From Ophthalmolycus amberensis (lineage: Eukaryota > Chordata > Actinopteri > Perciformes > Zoarcidae): DNA of 64,000 bases. The position numbers and the translations under genes are program-made. The notes beneath the pieces are model-generated. The model was not told the DNA's origin. It was given only the letters and a program-made list of their open reading frames with translations, and made no database searches. The DNA lies in assembly GCA_024529925.1 (NCBI GenBank), contig JAFEUB010001216.1, positions 907,501 to 971,500 of the forward strand. Direction: 5' to 3'. Below are positions 10,700-22,550 of this stretch, one piece after another. Positions within the stretch are counted from its first letter, which is position 1; every line of letters starts with the position of its first letter.

Positions 10700-13600
10700 G
10701 ATGATAATCCCAATCCCACAATCCCCTTCTGGCTCAACCAATCATGTCCCACCAAATTCTGCACAGCCTGCTGGGTAACCTACATGCAGTGGTGTGTATA
10801 GGTGTTCGTGTGTGTGTGCGCGGGCGCACGTTAATCCTTGACAGTCTGTAATAGAGGAACATCTGGTTTATCTCTGTGACTGTGAGGCTTCCTGTTCAAA
10901 CAGGAAACAGAATCATTTATAAATATTCACTTTAATCCCATAATTACTTCACCTTTGTTTTTGCACGGTGTGTCAGGTGACGGGGGGGTCTGCACCTTTT
11001 GTCAGTGGTAGCAGTTAGCGGTACGAGTTCAGTGCCGGCTCTCCAATAGCGTGACATCTTTTTTTATTACCCTTTAACAGTATAAGTGTCAGGTCCTGAT
11101 GGAGCAGAGCGGCTATTTAAAGAACGAACAGAAGTCACGGTGTCCTGGAGTGAAGGTTGGAAATGACTGAGAAACCTCACTGTACCTGCTCTCTGTGTGC
11201 GTGTGTGTGTGTGTGTGAGATAGGTATGTTAACTATAACATGGTGTCAGTTGTATAAACAGTAACTCAACTCTGATCCAGCTAGGAGAGTGAACAATAAA
11301 CAGTGAGACTGGATTCAGAGAGGCTTATATCTATATTCATATAAACTGTAGCAGGTTATAGCCGATAAAATATTATTAGTTGCAGCCTAAAACCTGCTGA
11401 GATTCAATGAGTGCCTGATCCAGCCACACTGCTGACCTGAAGAACCAGCTCACTGTTTGACAAAAGGGGAAGTTGGACAGAGTCCCTTTAGAAACCACCT
11501 GCACAAAAATAGTGAGCATGTGGACGGAGAATAGAGAGACTGTAGTTCACCTTTCATCTGTCTGTCTGTGTGTGTGTGTCTGTGTATGATAGTTTCCCAG
11601 TCGACCGACCACAGTGACATCACCAGTTGTGGTGTTACCACACAGAGCTTCCATGACAACCAAAAAAACAGACAGACAGGAAGCTGGACCGTCTGCAAAC
11701 CTGTCGTTCCACCTGTCTGACTCGGTGGTTTTCCATTTAGCTGACGTGGCTCCTCCATTCCCTCATCTGCGTCTTTCTCTCGTGTCTTAGCTTCTCCAGT
11801 GTCATTTTGAGGAGACCAGAAATACTCATGATGGAGGCTCCCTTGACTGTCCTATGGTGTGCAGAAATAATTCAGTACCGTTTTTAAGACCAACTTATGT
11901 CTGATAAATGCTCCAAACTGTACCTGATATACGTAACCACCAAGAGACATATGAAATGTGTTTATTAGTTAGAACAGTTGTGAGGGAGCAATAAGAACAG
12001 CTTTGAATACTTTTATTAAAATACATATGTTGTTTGTGAAAAGCTGCAGGTACAGTAAGTCTGATCCTTTGCAGACCGTTTCCACAACTGTGCAGCTGTT
12101 TGGGTCAAAATATTTGGACAGGATACCTCTTTTTCCTGAAGGAGTAATGAGGCATTTTGCCAACGGGAAATAGCAAAAGAAGAATAATATTGGCAAGTGA
12201 AGTGAAGAAAAAGTCGACAAAGAGTTTGGAGATTCTGGTGAAATAAACATGTATTCATTTTTTCAACGTTAGAGTCGCTGTGGGCGTTGTTATGCCACGG
12301 GTTTGTCCAACCTGTGATCCAGTGATGCAATCACTAATTATTTAAAGTAATTCATACAACAGTCTTATTGTTGTTTCCATAGCAGCCCAGCCTGCTGGCC
12401 AATGAACACAAACTTATCAAAAGGGTGTTGCCGGCTGGATAAAAACATCCACATGTGGTTCTCGATGATGGAGAACCAGGATTGATTTGGCTCGTTGTGT
12501 CTGGAGGAGGGAGGAAGTATAATTAGCTGAATGGAAGGCACCTTATGTGTCCTCAGGAGTGTCTTCAGGTTACGGCCTCCTGCAGGTCTTCAGATTCACT
12601 GCAGTAAGAACCGAACGTTAATGGACGTCTTCTCGTCAGACCGGCTGGTTGTTAGTGTCGCTGTGAAGCTTGTGTGGTTTTATGGAAACGGTTTACGTCT
12701 CTCAGGAGAAAGGGGAGACAGTTCAAGTATTTGTAATATAACAGAAAGAGATGCGTTCTTTAGCACAGAGAGCAAACTGAGAAACGCATTCACCATTTTG
12801 AAAAACACACACATGCGGTGTGATAAAAACTATAGAGGAAGTCAGGTGATGTTACGGCGCAACAAACTGCTTATAGGTAGGAGGCTGGTGTGGGTCAGCG
12901 AAACATCCAACTTTAGAACAGCTGTATGTTTCCTGTTTTCTTCTCACCATTTTTTTATAGCCTTTTAAGGCATTAAAAGTGTTTATTAATGTCACCATGA
13001 TGAATTCAATATTTTTAATTTAATTTAATTTGTTTTCCCTTTTTTCTTTACATCTGTACACGGCTAATCTTGCATACTACTGGATCCATATTTTTGTGTT
13101 AATTTAATACTGTATGCACCAGGACCTCTCGGGGTTGTGGTGATTTTTGAAAACCTGTTTTATTGACTGTTTTACACCGTCAATAACTGCTGACTCTTCG
13201 CTCCTCTTAACTGGCCGGTAGACACTGCATGTGATCAACAACTGCTTCATGAGCAAAAGGCATTTCTGGCACTGAGCTAGGTTAAAAACAAACCTTCCCC
13301 TTGTCGGTTTGAGGCCACATTCTGACATTTGTCGTGGCTCAAAACCTGACACCCACTTAAGTTCAAGCACGGTAAGATGAATAAATCCACATTTTTGTTG
13401 TCTTCGCCGCCATCTTCACTGTAAGGGAGCTGGGGAGGGACAATTGAGTCAGATTCAACTGTTCTCTGTTTGGGAGGGGAGACAAACCTTGTGGGGATCT
13501 GCACTCTACCGACTGCCCTTTTCTAGTTTGATTCTGTTTTGTTGAATTGCATTGAGGGGCCACCATACAGACATTACAAATTAAAAGAATTAGAGAAGAA

Positions 13601-14083
13601 TTAGAAACAACAAGTTTGTCCGTTCCAGGGATCAGACAAACAATAAATCAATATATCATAGTTTTTCTGCAGTATACTGACAAAGAGGGTTGGAAATTAA
13701 TTTGCGGAGGTTTGAACTTGTGGAGCCCGTTGGAGGTCATACACAGCCTGGGAGGAAGCTCTGCCTGAGTGGACATCTTGAAAAAAACAAAATGATATAG
13801 ATATCCATGCACCTGAAGGTTCGATTTCATTTGACCTGGATTCATATCGCTGGTTCTTAGAGGGAGTACTATTGGAGAAAAATGGGAAATGATTCGTCAA
13901 TGTGAGGTATGTTTTTTTTTCTTTTTCTGATCTAGCTGTTTTTGAGGCAGCGGTTTGAGTTTTCTCCAGTTTCTTCTGATTCGTAAGATCTCAGATTCCT
14001 GGAGCGACGAACATGTAAACATCAAACTGTATGTAGCAGTTTGTTTCAGCATCTCTGCTGCCGCTGGCCACTGCTCTGCTTAC
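10700..14083. other. No recognised gene
   Basis: More than 3 kb without a recognisable exon. The largest open frame (12531-12968, +, 145 codons) and overlapping minus-strand frames at 11969-12330 and 13104-13566 match no family I know and lack clear exon borders. The 13.1-13.6 kb part reads like a dispersed repeat but I could not name it. Confidence 0.45.
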
Positions 14084-14085
14084 TG

Positions 14086-14169
<84 letters not shown>

Positions 14170-14180
14170 CGTGTGTGTCT
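14084..14180. repeat. (GT)n microsatellite
   Basis: About 95 bp of GT with a few GC interruptions at both ends. Confidence 0.95.
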
Positions 14181-15507
14181 TTGACCACTGTCATTACCAG
14201 CTACTGGCCTCAGGGTGAGAATCAGCCACTCTAAGACATCTCTCTCTGTCTTTTCACATCTCCATTACGGTAGTTTCTTTGTCCTGTCGTTGGCGTACCC
14301 TCAGGTTACTCTGTGTCTGTGTATGTCGTACGCTCTCTTTCAGGGAACAGGGACATACATTTGTGTCCTACTCTCTTTATCTTTTACACCCAGCAGGGTT
14401 CAGAGCTTTGGACAAATCAGACGAGCCCCTCGTTTGTTCATTTGCTGACATTAAAAACAAGAAAAGATAAGATAGCTGATGGTGTAAACCTTGTATTTCC
14501 ATGTCTAGTGATTTCCAACAGTGTCAGATGAGTTGAAAGTCTAACACAACTCTTCTTCAAACCTGAACAATGACTCATAACAGGTTTCATACCACTCTGA
14601 ACAATAACAGTGCAGTTTAGTTCCTGTAAAGCTGACACATTTCGGACATAAAATGTTTTCACTCAGCAACAGTCAAGTATTAATTGTGAGTGGAGCTGCC
14701 AGAGGTTAAATTGAATTTTCAGATTTTTCTACAAGTGAAATAGATTTTTCTTGTTAATGAGATGTTTCTTTCTATGCTTTTGAGGTTAAACAAATAAAAT
14801 AATCAGTTCCCAAAAGTATAATATATAATTACATTTTAGTTTTTCCGAATGCATACAACAGCCTTTCAACTATTAGAGTTCATCATTTGGTTAAATATGC
14901 TTGTTTTCCCTTTCTAGCCAAGAAAAGAAGATTAGAAAATGGATTCCATAATTATATGTCCGCTTAATACAAAGGTTCAGGGGACGGTTAGCTCATCTTA
15001 GCATACCACTGGAAATGGGGAAACACCGAGACATGATATTGTCTGAAGAATGTTAAAGGCAGATTGTTTTCTTGAGTTAAAGAGGACTGTGTCTGCGTGT
15101 GTCTGCGTGCGATTATAACCCACAGCTGGCCTCTCTGGTTACTGACTGCCTGGTCAGCCCGGATTAGACTCACACACATATTCCAACATAAAAGGTAAAC
15201 ACACATATTTCATTTCATTTTAATGCTGAATGTTCAGTTCACTGACTTTCTTTTTCTGCATCTTACTTCATGTGTGTGTTACTGTGTGTGTGTGTGCAAA
15301 TGTGTGTTTGTGTGTGTATGTATTTACCTGTGTTTGTGTAGTGTGTAATTCCCAGCTCAATAGAGCAGATATATTTAATCCTTCCCTTGCTAAAGCTGAT
15401 GTCAGCATCAGCTGGCTCTGTGCATGTGTGCATTTTGTAGCTAATTCATCACAGTGGCAGATTAACCAGCTGTCTGCAGAACATAAAGTTGACGACTAAC
15501 AACCAGC

Positions 15508-15510
<3 letters not shown>
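14181..15510. other. No gene seen
   Basis: AT-rich non-coding sequence with a short GT-rich stretch near 15270-15340. No exon or named repeat recognised. Confidence 0.5.

Positions 15511-15542
<32 letters not shown>
15511..15542. repeat. (GA)n microsatellite
   Basis: Pure GA dinucleotides, about 32 bp. Confidence 0.95.
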
Positions 15543-15547
<5 letters not shown>

Positions 15548-15584
15548 AGAAACCTTTATTTTCTTAAAACATGAAAAAAGCATT

Positions 15585-16283
15585 ACCATGGCAATAAGGA
15601 TAAGGATGTTCATTGTCATTGTACGAACATACAACGAAATTGAGTTGGCGACTCATCAGTACAGCAGCAACAGTTAAAAAGTGTATAAAAACATTAAGAC
15701 AAGACAATTTAAAAACAAGACATTAAATAAATATATACAAGATAAAATAAGATAAAGCAAAATGGCTTCAAAGTGAAAAATGTGCTTGGTTACAGTGTCG
15801 TGTTATTGACTATTTGTTTCAGCACTGTCCGGTGTGAGCTGGGTGGGGTGGTGGGTGGCGTTGGGGGGGATGATGGAGGAAACCGCTCTGGGGAAGAAGC
15901 TGTTCCTCAGCCTGTTAGTCCGGGTTTTGATGGTCCTGTATCTCCTTCCTGATGGTAGTGGAACAAACAGAGAGTGACCCGGGTGAGTGATGTCTGTGCA
16001 GATGTTTCTGGCCTTCTTCTGGAGACGGCCAGCATACACAGCGTCCAGGTCAGGCAGGGTAACTCCCACAATCCTCTGTACTGTTTTAACCACCCGGGCT
16101 AGGTCCCTCCGGTTCTCTGCTGTGCAGCTGGCATACCACACAGTAAAGCCCTGACACAGGATGCTTTCGATCACGCTTCTGTAGAAGTTAACCAGAAGTC
16201 CAGGGGGCAGGCCAGCTTGTTTTAGCTTCCTCAGAAAGAAGAGCCTCTGCTGGGCTTTCTTCACCAGGTGTGATGTGTTCGTG
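15585..16283 (-). mobile_element. 3' end of a second Rex1/L2-like LINE
   Basis: The minus-strand frame (stop near 15803) reads KKAQQRLFFLRKLKQAG, FYRSVIESILC, then PLPSGRRYRTI and NSFFPRAVSSI. These are the same C-terminal blocks, in the same order, as the LINE at 6.8-8.4 kb. The 3' tail is an ATCCTT/TTATCC repeat (+ strand CAATAAGGATAAGGATG near 15593). The frame is cut at about 16275-16283, where a tRNA-derived SINE begins, so only the last part of the reverse transcriptase region remains. Confidence 0.8.
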
Positions 16284-16524
16284 TGGCCGTGGCTCACTGG
16301 GTAGAGAGGGTCGTCTGGCAACTGCAAGGTCGGCAGTTCGATCCTTGGCTGCTACGTGTCCTGTGCCGAAGTGTCCCTGAGCAAGACACTGAACCCCTAA
16401 CTGCTCCCCGGGTGCTTCTCAGCAGCCCACTGCTCCCAATAAGCTAGGGATGGGTTAAATGCAGAGGAGAAATTTCGTATATGTGTACCGGTAAATGTAT
16501 ATGACAATAAACTTAAAACTTAAA
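16284..16524 (+). mobile_element. tRNA-derived SINE (V-SINE-like)
   Basis: The head contains an A box (TGGCTCACTGGGTAGAG from 16290) and a B box (GTTCGATCC, 16336-16344) at tRNA spacing. This is the internal RNA polymerase III promoter of a tRNA-derived SINE. It is followed by a conserved body motif (TGAGCAAGACACTGAACCCC near 16379) that I associate with teleost SINEs, and an AT-rich ACAATAAACTTAAAAC tail. It is not a functional tRNA: the acceptor stem and 3' half are not conserved. Confidence 0.8.
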
Positions 16525-16532
16525 CTTTAGAC

Positions 16533-18235
16533 CAGGGGTTCTTAACCTTTTTTACCTCGGGGCCCAACTTTTCAAGTACAAAGTGTCCCGGGGCCCATTC
16601 AAATATTAACACTATTAGTTTAACTCATTGATCTCACTCTTGGTTTGATTTGTATTCAATAACTATATTGTTACCTGTTCAACTCCACCCCTATTTTGGA
16701 GCAAAACCGCCTAAAATGACATACCCAAATTAAAATGGCTGTAGCTTCTGAACCACTCTGACTATATGCATCAAAAGTGTCAGAAAACCTGTAGGTCATA
16801 CAGAAACAGGGCAGTGGGTCTTTGGAGTCAGTAAAAATTGAAGATTTCTGTCCGCATAAAATAAAAAAGAATCTTTCAGTATAAATAACTGTCTGTGGCT
16901 GTATCTGTACAGGTAAAGCACAGTATAGGGCTGTAACTACACTATCAGTGAACAACTGCCTCAAATTTGAAGAAGATTGGACAAAGTAAGACTATTCTAC
17001 AGTGTTTCTTCCATGAAGAGATCCAGGCGGAGCTCGAAAAGGATATTTGGATACCCAAATGGACACATGGTAACCAAATGATATTCTGACACACTAAAGG
17101 TGTTTCTCCCTTTATATTTTGATATTATATTATTTCCCTTTTATTTTTAGCCTTTGCAAATTGCAAAAACTATGTATATAAGGTCGAAGACGTGGTGTGT
17201 GAGTAGCGGACTTGCTGTGCGTAATGGCTGCTATCGAGCGCACGATCGAGCATGAGAGTAGCTCAGTTACGCAAGGTTATACGTTGGTTGACGGCTTATG
17301 TAAGAGGAACATAAGGTTTGTACTATAAATACTGGCGTTTTCTGAAGCCACTAGCTCTATGGTAACATCCGCTAGCACATTGTTGGGTCTGTAATGTGTC
17401 TTTTTCTGTCTAAATGCTGCAAGATCCGACTTGCAGCGGTTATGGCGATTTTGGACAGTGTGTGTGTGGGCTCCTTTTGTGGAAAATCCATAAGAAATGA
17501 AAGAAAATCGATGATTTCTTTGCAAAGATGAGGATTTTGGGCATGCTGGGATACCAAACACGGCCATGTTTTGTGACGTATTTGCGCAAGCAAGCCGTAG
17601 GAACGGAAGGGGAAGGGATCGAGGACGCCGGTGTCCTCGCGGAGTTGAACAGGCAAAACCCTTGTCAAATAAATGAGATGATACAATGTGATGATCACAA
17701 AGACATTTATTTATCATGTGTTTGTAAACCTGCATACACAACAAGAAGCCCAACAGGCTTTCCCACGAGCGTTGGATGCTTCGTCGCTACGTGTCGCTTT
17801 ATTTTTGAAGGCTTCAGTGCTTCGTTTGATAGCATTAGCCCACATTCCACACACTGAGCCCTCGGCTCTGCCTCGTTGCCTCCGTTCACAAAGCCGTACT
17901 TAAGAAAGTCAGGGTTGTACTTGCGCACACATTTAGACTTTGGGGGGGTATGGCACCACTGTCGTCTTCATTTTTTCTTTTTAAAAACTTATCCATAACT
18001 TTCGCTACAGGCTAGCGGCTAGCTGAGTGTCTTCTTCTGCTTATTGCAGCTTGTTAAACAACTGACTGACGCATTACCGCCACCAGGTGGTGGGAAGCTA
18101 TATTGTAACTGAGCGTCTCATGGATAACAGTAATATCTCTGGTGTCTTCAATTGATAACCTATGCGGTCCCGCGGCCCTCGCGGCCCACAGATGCAAAAC
18201 TGAAAGTTTTTTGCGGCCATGGTTAAGAATCACTG
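16533..18235. mobile_element. hAT transposon, internally deleted, with 8-bp target duplication
   Basis: The 1703-bp element starts CAGGGGTTCTTAACCTT; the inverse of its right end reads CAGTGATTCTTAACCAT (13 of 17 identical). It is flanked by identical CTTTAGAC at 16525-16532 and 18236-18243. A BED zinc-finger frame lies on the minus strand inside (17707-17928) but the catalytic transposase domain is missing. It is therefore a non-autonomous derivative of a ZBED/Charlie-like hAT. It inserted exactly at the junction between the SINE tail and the Tx1-like LINE. Confidence 0.9.
17707..17928 (-). pseudogene. BED zinc-finger N-terminus of a hAT transposase
   Basis: The 73-codon frame reads KYNPDFLKYGFV, then CVEC, KPSKIKRH and KH. 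The CxxC..HxxxxH layout and the LKYGF..KPSK.KRH context are those of the BED finger at the start of ZBED5/SCAND3-like hAT transposases. The BED finger would bind the transposon ends. The frame ends shortly after the finger; no RNase H-like catalytic core or dimerisation domain follows in the remaining part of the element. Confidence 0.75.
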
Positions 18236-18243
18236 CTTTAGAC

Positions 18244-18600
18244 TCTGTTTCACTGAATGATGGTCCTGAGACCCCATTCAGCTCTGCAATACATCCTAGA
18301 TCTGGAACTAGATCTATAGAATCAGGAGCTTCCTCTCCTGTCGTCCTCCTTCAGCATCTCGACCTCGTCCTCCATCAGTCTCTCCGCCAACCTGCTCAGG
18401 ATCCTCCTGCTCTGCCGGATGGAATTCAGCCCGAGAAGAGAAGCCACTCTCAGTTCAGGAACATCTACCTCCACCAGTGTCCTCAGGGTGGTGGTCCCAG
18501 AGGAGCACAGCATGCTGCTCAGACCTGGAGTTGTGCCGCCCTGGATGTCCATCTTGGCTCCGTTCACCAGCGGTTCTTGAAGCAGCCAGTGAGCATGTGG
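18244..18600 (-). pseudogene. 3' remnant of a Tx1-like LINE ORF2
   Basis: The minus-strand frame (best part 18322-18567) reads MDIQGGTTPGLSS, then LRTLVEV and IRQSRRILSRL. I associate this block with the extreme C-terminus of fish Tx1-like LINE ORF2 proteins. It begins within about 20-50 bp of the ORF1 stop, so endonuclease and reverse transcriptase are absent. The family link is from memory of motif wording and is less certain than for ORF1. Confidence 0.45.
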
Positions 18601-18611
18601 GCTGCGGTCTC

Positions 18612-19907
18612 TTATTTTCCATTAGCTCCATCATTGTTCAGCTCTTTCTTTAATATCTGAACTATTTTCTTCAGTCTGAAGCCTTCTTGCTCTGTGAGAC
18701 CTCGTCTGTCTTTAGTTCTCATGTGTGCTCTGACAGAGTTTAAGAGCTTCTCTTTGTCAGAGATGTAGTCCTCCACTTTAGCTCCTCTTACATTCTTACT
18801 CCTCAGCAGATACTCTTGTATCTCCTCCACACTATAGCCTTCAGAACTCTTACAACTGCCAGCCCTGTCTTCAGAGAGCTCACTGTCAGCAGCAGCGTCC
18901 TCCTCCTGACTGGACTCAGAGTCCTTCACCAGACTGGACTCACACTCAGCTGCTCCTACACTTCCTGTCGTTGCCACTTTTTTGGCCTGTGAGTTTCCAC
19001 TATTTCCTCCCTTTTTTCTCTTCAGCTGAGGGGCTTTGAGTTGCCCCTCGTCTTCCTCCATGTCTACCTCACTACCTGACTCCACCTGTCCTCCAGTACT
19101 CTCCCTCACCTCCTGTAATCCACCTGCCTCCTCCACCCTCACCTCCTGGGCCACACTTGTTTCCTCCACCCTCACCTCCTGTGCTCCACTTGTTCCCTCC
19201 TGTCCGTCCTGCTTGTCCCCTCTGCCCTCCTCAGTACCTTTCTGGTTCTGGTCTTCATGAGAACCGTTTTTCCCAAGACAAGCTCTACTCAGATGTCCTT
19301 CTTTACCACAACTGAAACATTTAAAATCGTCCGTCTTTGCAAAGATGACATAATCAAAGTCCTCCACAGTGATTTTAAACACGAGGTTTACCTCCCTGCT
19401 CCTGTCATTTGGGATCATGAGGACATGTCTCCTGTGAGACACCACGTGCTTTAACAGCGGAGATTTAAAACCAGAGGACATTCTCCTAACCGGAGACACT
19501 ACTTTCCCGTGTTTGGACAGCTCTCTGATTATTGCATCGTTACTAATAAACGGAGGAACGTTAGACACAGTAACTTTTACTGCCGGTGAGCTGAGAGCAT
19601 GTAGGAAGTGTTCACCGACCTCGATCCCGTTCTCCACCACCACTTCCGCAGCTTCTAAGCTATCTAAAAAGATGACCACAGCGTTGTTCATCCGCGCTGC
19701 GGACTTCACGCGGCTGTGGCCGACAAGCTCACCTACTGCCAGGCTGATTTCTTCCACTGAACACCCGAACAGCGGCAGGATCTTCACCCCGTGCTTCCTG
19801 GTCAAATCAATCAGGCCGATGGTGGCGTTTAGCACGCCAGCCAGCTCGCGCTGATCAGCTGCAAGCACCCACAAACAAAGACCCCAAATCCCCCTAAATG
19901 TGCACAC
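18612..19907 (-). CDS. Tx1-like LINE ORF1 (nucleic-acid-binding protein), open
   Basis: Intact 431-codon frame. It starts with a short hydrophobic stretch and then LNATIGLIDLTRKHGVKILP, typical of the ORF1 product of teleost Tx1-like LINEs. A region ending NVPPFISNDAIIRELSKHGKVVSP (about 116-140) looks like an RNA-recognition fold. A CCHC zinc knuckle, CFSCGKEGHLSRAC, occupies residues 197-210 (19278-19319). The C-terminal half is very acidic with Glu/Gly/Gln-rich short repeats (QEVRVEE) and a basic KRKKGG patch. ORF1 proteins bind LINE RNA. The start could be downstream (for example at LNATIG), since the first 25 residues are unusual. The absence of stops in a 1.3-kb element ORF implies a young insertion or selection. 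Confidence 0.8.
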   Translation of the reverse strand: MCTFRGIWGLCLWVLAADQRELAGVLNATIGLIDLTRKHGVKILPLFGCSVEEISLAVGELVGHSRVKSAARMNNAVVIFLDSLEAAEVVVENGIEVGEHFLHALSSPAVKVTVSNVPPFISNDAIIRELSKHGKVVSPVRRMSSGFKSPLLKHVVSHRRHVLMIPNDRSREVNLVFKITVEDFDYVIFAKTDDFKCFSCGKEGHLSRACLGKNGSHEDQNQKGTEEGRGDKQDGQEGTSGAQEVRVEETSVAQEVRVEEAGGLQEVRESTGGQVESGSEVDMEEDEGQLKAPQLKRKKGGNSGNSQAKKVATTGSVGAAECESSLVKDSESSQEEDAAADSELSEDRAGSCKSSEGYSVEEIQEYLLRSKNVRGAKVEDYISDKEKLLNSVRAHMRTKDRRGLTEQEGFRLKKIVQILKKELNNDGANGK

Positions 19908-20090
19908 AAACCCCGTGAACCCTGCACACTACACTACACTATCATATACACCATCACCCAGTGACGAAACAGATCGAAAAAATCGCTATTTTATCGCTCT
20001 CAAACACGCTCCACCAACCCCGCACTCCTTCCACTCAGAGAGAGAGAGAGAGAGTGTGGAGTATAGGTTTGCATTAAGATCTATCTCGTG
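19908..20090 (-). other. Probable 5' UTR of the Tx1-like element
   Basis: Sequence upstream of ORF1 on the minus strand, including short GTGTA repeats and a GA tract at 20038-20053. Where the element ends is not defined. Confidence 0.35.
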
Positions 20091-20349
20091 ACCATCAGTT
20101 ACAAATGTTTCACATTCCTAACTGACATTACATTTTTTTTATTTAGTTTTGTGGAATAACTCTAAATACTGCAGTATCTATTAGCTAAGTTCAGCGATTT
20201 CCAAAATGTCTCCCTTGTTCCCTCATTCACTACTCATTTACTTCATAGTGAGCAGTAAACAAAGATCCAATGCAACTTTTAATCATCAACACTTTGCATC
20301 ATCACTGAAGGGTCACATTGAATTGTGGGACTATTAGCACAAAGCACAA
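20091..20349. other. No gene seen
   Basis: AT-rich non-coding DNA between two LINE fragments. Confidence 0.5.
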
Positions 20350-20534
20350 GTATTTGTTTACTTCTTTTTATTTTTATATTATTTTATATTCTATTGTAAA
20401 TTGTAATATGTTTCTATTTCTTGCACTATGTTGATTGTTGTTGATTGTTTAATGTTATGCACCACCCGCCATGACAAATTCCTTGCAGGTGCAAACTTCC
20501 TTGGCAATAAACGGTTCTGATTCTGATTCTGACA
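20350..20534 (+). mobile_element. Short 3' tail of a Rex1/L2-like LINE
   Basis: Contains TTCCTTGCAG...GGCAATAAACGGTTC followed by three TGATTC tail units (20510-20534). This is the + strand equivalent of the tail at 6799-6860. No reverse transcriptase remains. Confidence 0.75.
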
Positions 20535-22193
20535 TGGACCCTTCTTTTCTGATTTTTTTCATTTTTTTTCATTTTCACTTTCAGTCTGGATACTCAATTA
20601 GAACGACACAATGGACAATGCAGTTAATGGGAGTGATTTCTGTAACACGGCAAATAACTCAAAAAGCCAGTCGAAGGTGTGAATCAGGGTGGTAGTGAAT
20701 TCAAAACACAGCACGTTAGTTACTGAATTCATTCCACATTGACACAGACTCCCGAAGTAAATTCATTTGAACAGCAGATTGTAAAATCGTTTTTCTCCAC
20801 ACTAATATTTGGCTCCCATTCGCCGCTGGCAGTGCATGTAACAGCATTTTAAGCTCTGTAATTACATATTTCTTGCCAAAATGCACCTTGAGAGTTGAAG
20901 TTAACTTTTCACTTCATGTTTCTATGTGCACAGGCTTGTACCATTCACTTTTTTTTATCAAAGAGCCAGATATTTTCTAATGCAGTTAATCTTTTGTACC
21001 GATGATTCACCCACGAGAGATTAATGCCTATTCGGTCATGTCAACGGGAAAAATGAATGGGACGTGAAATAACTTCTCTCACTTCATAACTCTGTGAACA
21101 TGACTCTTAGCGTTCTGGCATATTCAGAACACTGTGTCACTGTAATCAGAGAGAAAACATGTATAGCTATAGCTGCTGTACGTTTTCTCAGTATATCCCA
21201 CAGCCGGACCCCTGGTCATGGAATAACAGCAGCGGCTTCCTGAAAGTCTTAATGTAAAGTCAGCTCAAGTCAATTTTGTTTATATAGAAAACGTATTTGC
21301 CCAAGAGGGTTTTAATGTTAGCCAGTGAGCGTGGCTGGTCCAGCTGGTGTGTGGATGTTGATGCTGGAGACCTTGATTTCATTTGTAGACCTTATGGGCA
21401 CCAGTAGCTGCTATACCACTCCATGTCTTCTCTGCCATTGCAGCCTTAATGAGTTGATCCAACTCTGATCCAAATCTCTTAAAGTAATGTGGTAATGTAT
21501 GTAGGTCATTGCAATATATATAACTGAGTATAGAAAAAGAAATTACGTGTGCGTGTGTCCTGTCAGATGTCATGTGACTTGGCAGTGCTGACAGGATAAC
21601 AGATGGACACAGTCATGGACTGACCTACACACACACACGCACACACACGCACTGTACACTGGACACACACACACATATGTCCTCCTGCCGCTCTCCTATC
21701 CTCTTACTCATTACTTCATCACTCTCCCTGTGAGCGTTTGATGCTTCTCACTCTGCATCCGGTGTCATTCAGGCCTCGCTCCAGTCCGTCCGTCTGTCCG
21801 TCCACCTGCCTGTCTCGCAGTGAATGAGTTTCAGGGTCATTGCTCGTTGTGGATCAGCTCTGTATTCATTGCTGCGGTGTTGGATCACCGTTATCTTACA
21901 TCTGGAGAGGTTTCCCTGATTCCCTATTCCCTAATGTCTTGGAGAAAAAAAAACAGACTTTGTCATAACATGGATTTTTGAATGAGCTGATTTTAGCTGC
22001 ACAAAAATGAAATTCATCTGCATTACTGTAGCTGGCAAGGTAACCTTAACACACCAGGCATCCATCGACATGCTGGCAGTATCAGTCACAGTTAGGTCTC
22101 TGAGCTTCTTTCCAAATTTTTTTTCCTGTACTGGGCAGTTTACTGAGCTGGCATTTTGTTTTTTGGATTGTTCTTTATTTCATTTTGTTTAAT
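20535..22193. other. No recognised exon upstream of the znf385 coding start
   Basis: Non-coding by inspection, with short CA tracts near 21630-21680. Any 5' non-coding exon of the gene would lie here or further upstream, but I cannot identify one. Confidence 0.4.
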
Positions 22194-22265
22194 TTCTTCT
22201 TCTTCTTCTTCTTCTTCTTCTTCTTCTTCTTCTTCTTCTTCTTCTTCTTCTTCTTCTTCTTCTTC
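22194..22265. repeat. (TTC)n microsatellite
   Basis: About 24 copies of TTC (GAA on the other strand), 140 bp upstream of the first znf385 coding exon. A second pyrimidine-rich stretch follows at 22365-22401 and forms the acceptor tract of that exon. Confidence 0.95.
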
Positions 22266-22403
22266 ATTAAAGTGTTATTGAAGAAGGAGAAAATGCTCTC
22301 AGAGCTAACAAGCTTGCAAATTGTGAGCTCACCATTCACTCATTCATTGTGAATCACCATTCATTCTCTTCTTTGATTTCTTTTTCTTGTTCTTCTTCCT
22401 TAG

Positions 22404-22550
22404 CTTACGTTAGGATGAAGACTCCCCTCAGCCCCTCTCAGCTCCTGGAGCGGGGGCAAATATTTGCCTTTGGAGGGATGTGTCAAGAGCTGATGGACCC
22501 CCCAACACCTACAACCATCAGTCTCTCTGTCCAGCAGAATCCATCCCCAG
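22404..22550 (+). CDS. znf385: znf385 coding exon 1
   Basis: Acceptor: a long pyrimidine tract then CCTTAG ending at 22403. Donor: CAG|GTGATT at 22551. Coding from ATG 22415 (MKTPLSPSQLLERG..) to residue 45 plus one base, phase 1. The 11 bases before the ATG are also open (Y-V-R), so coding could extend into an unseen upstream exon. The segment contains ISLSVQQNPSPG just before the first finger. Confidence 0.75.

Noticed and set aside
12531..12968. 145-codon + strand open frame
   Set aside because: No recognisable domain, no exon borders, composition not coding-like; long frames of this size occur by chance.
16284..16360. Possible tRNA gene (good A and B boxes)
   Set aside because: The acceptor stem cannot close and the sequence runs into a SINE body and LINE-like tail, so it is a SINE head.
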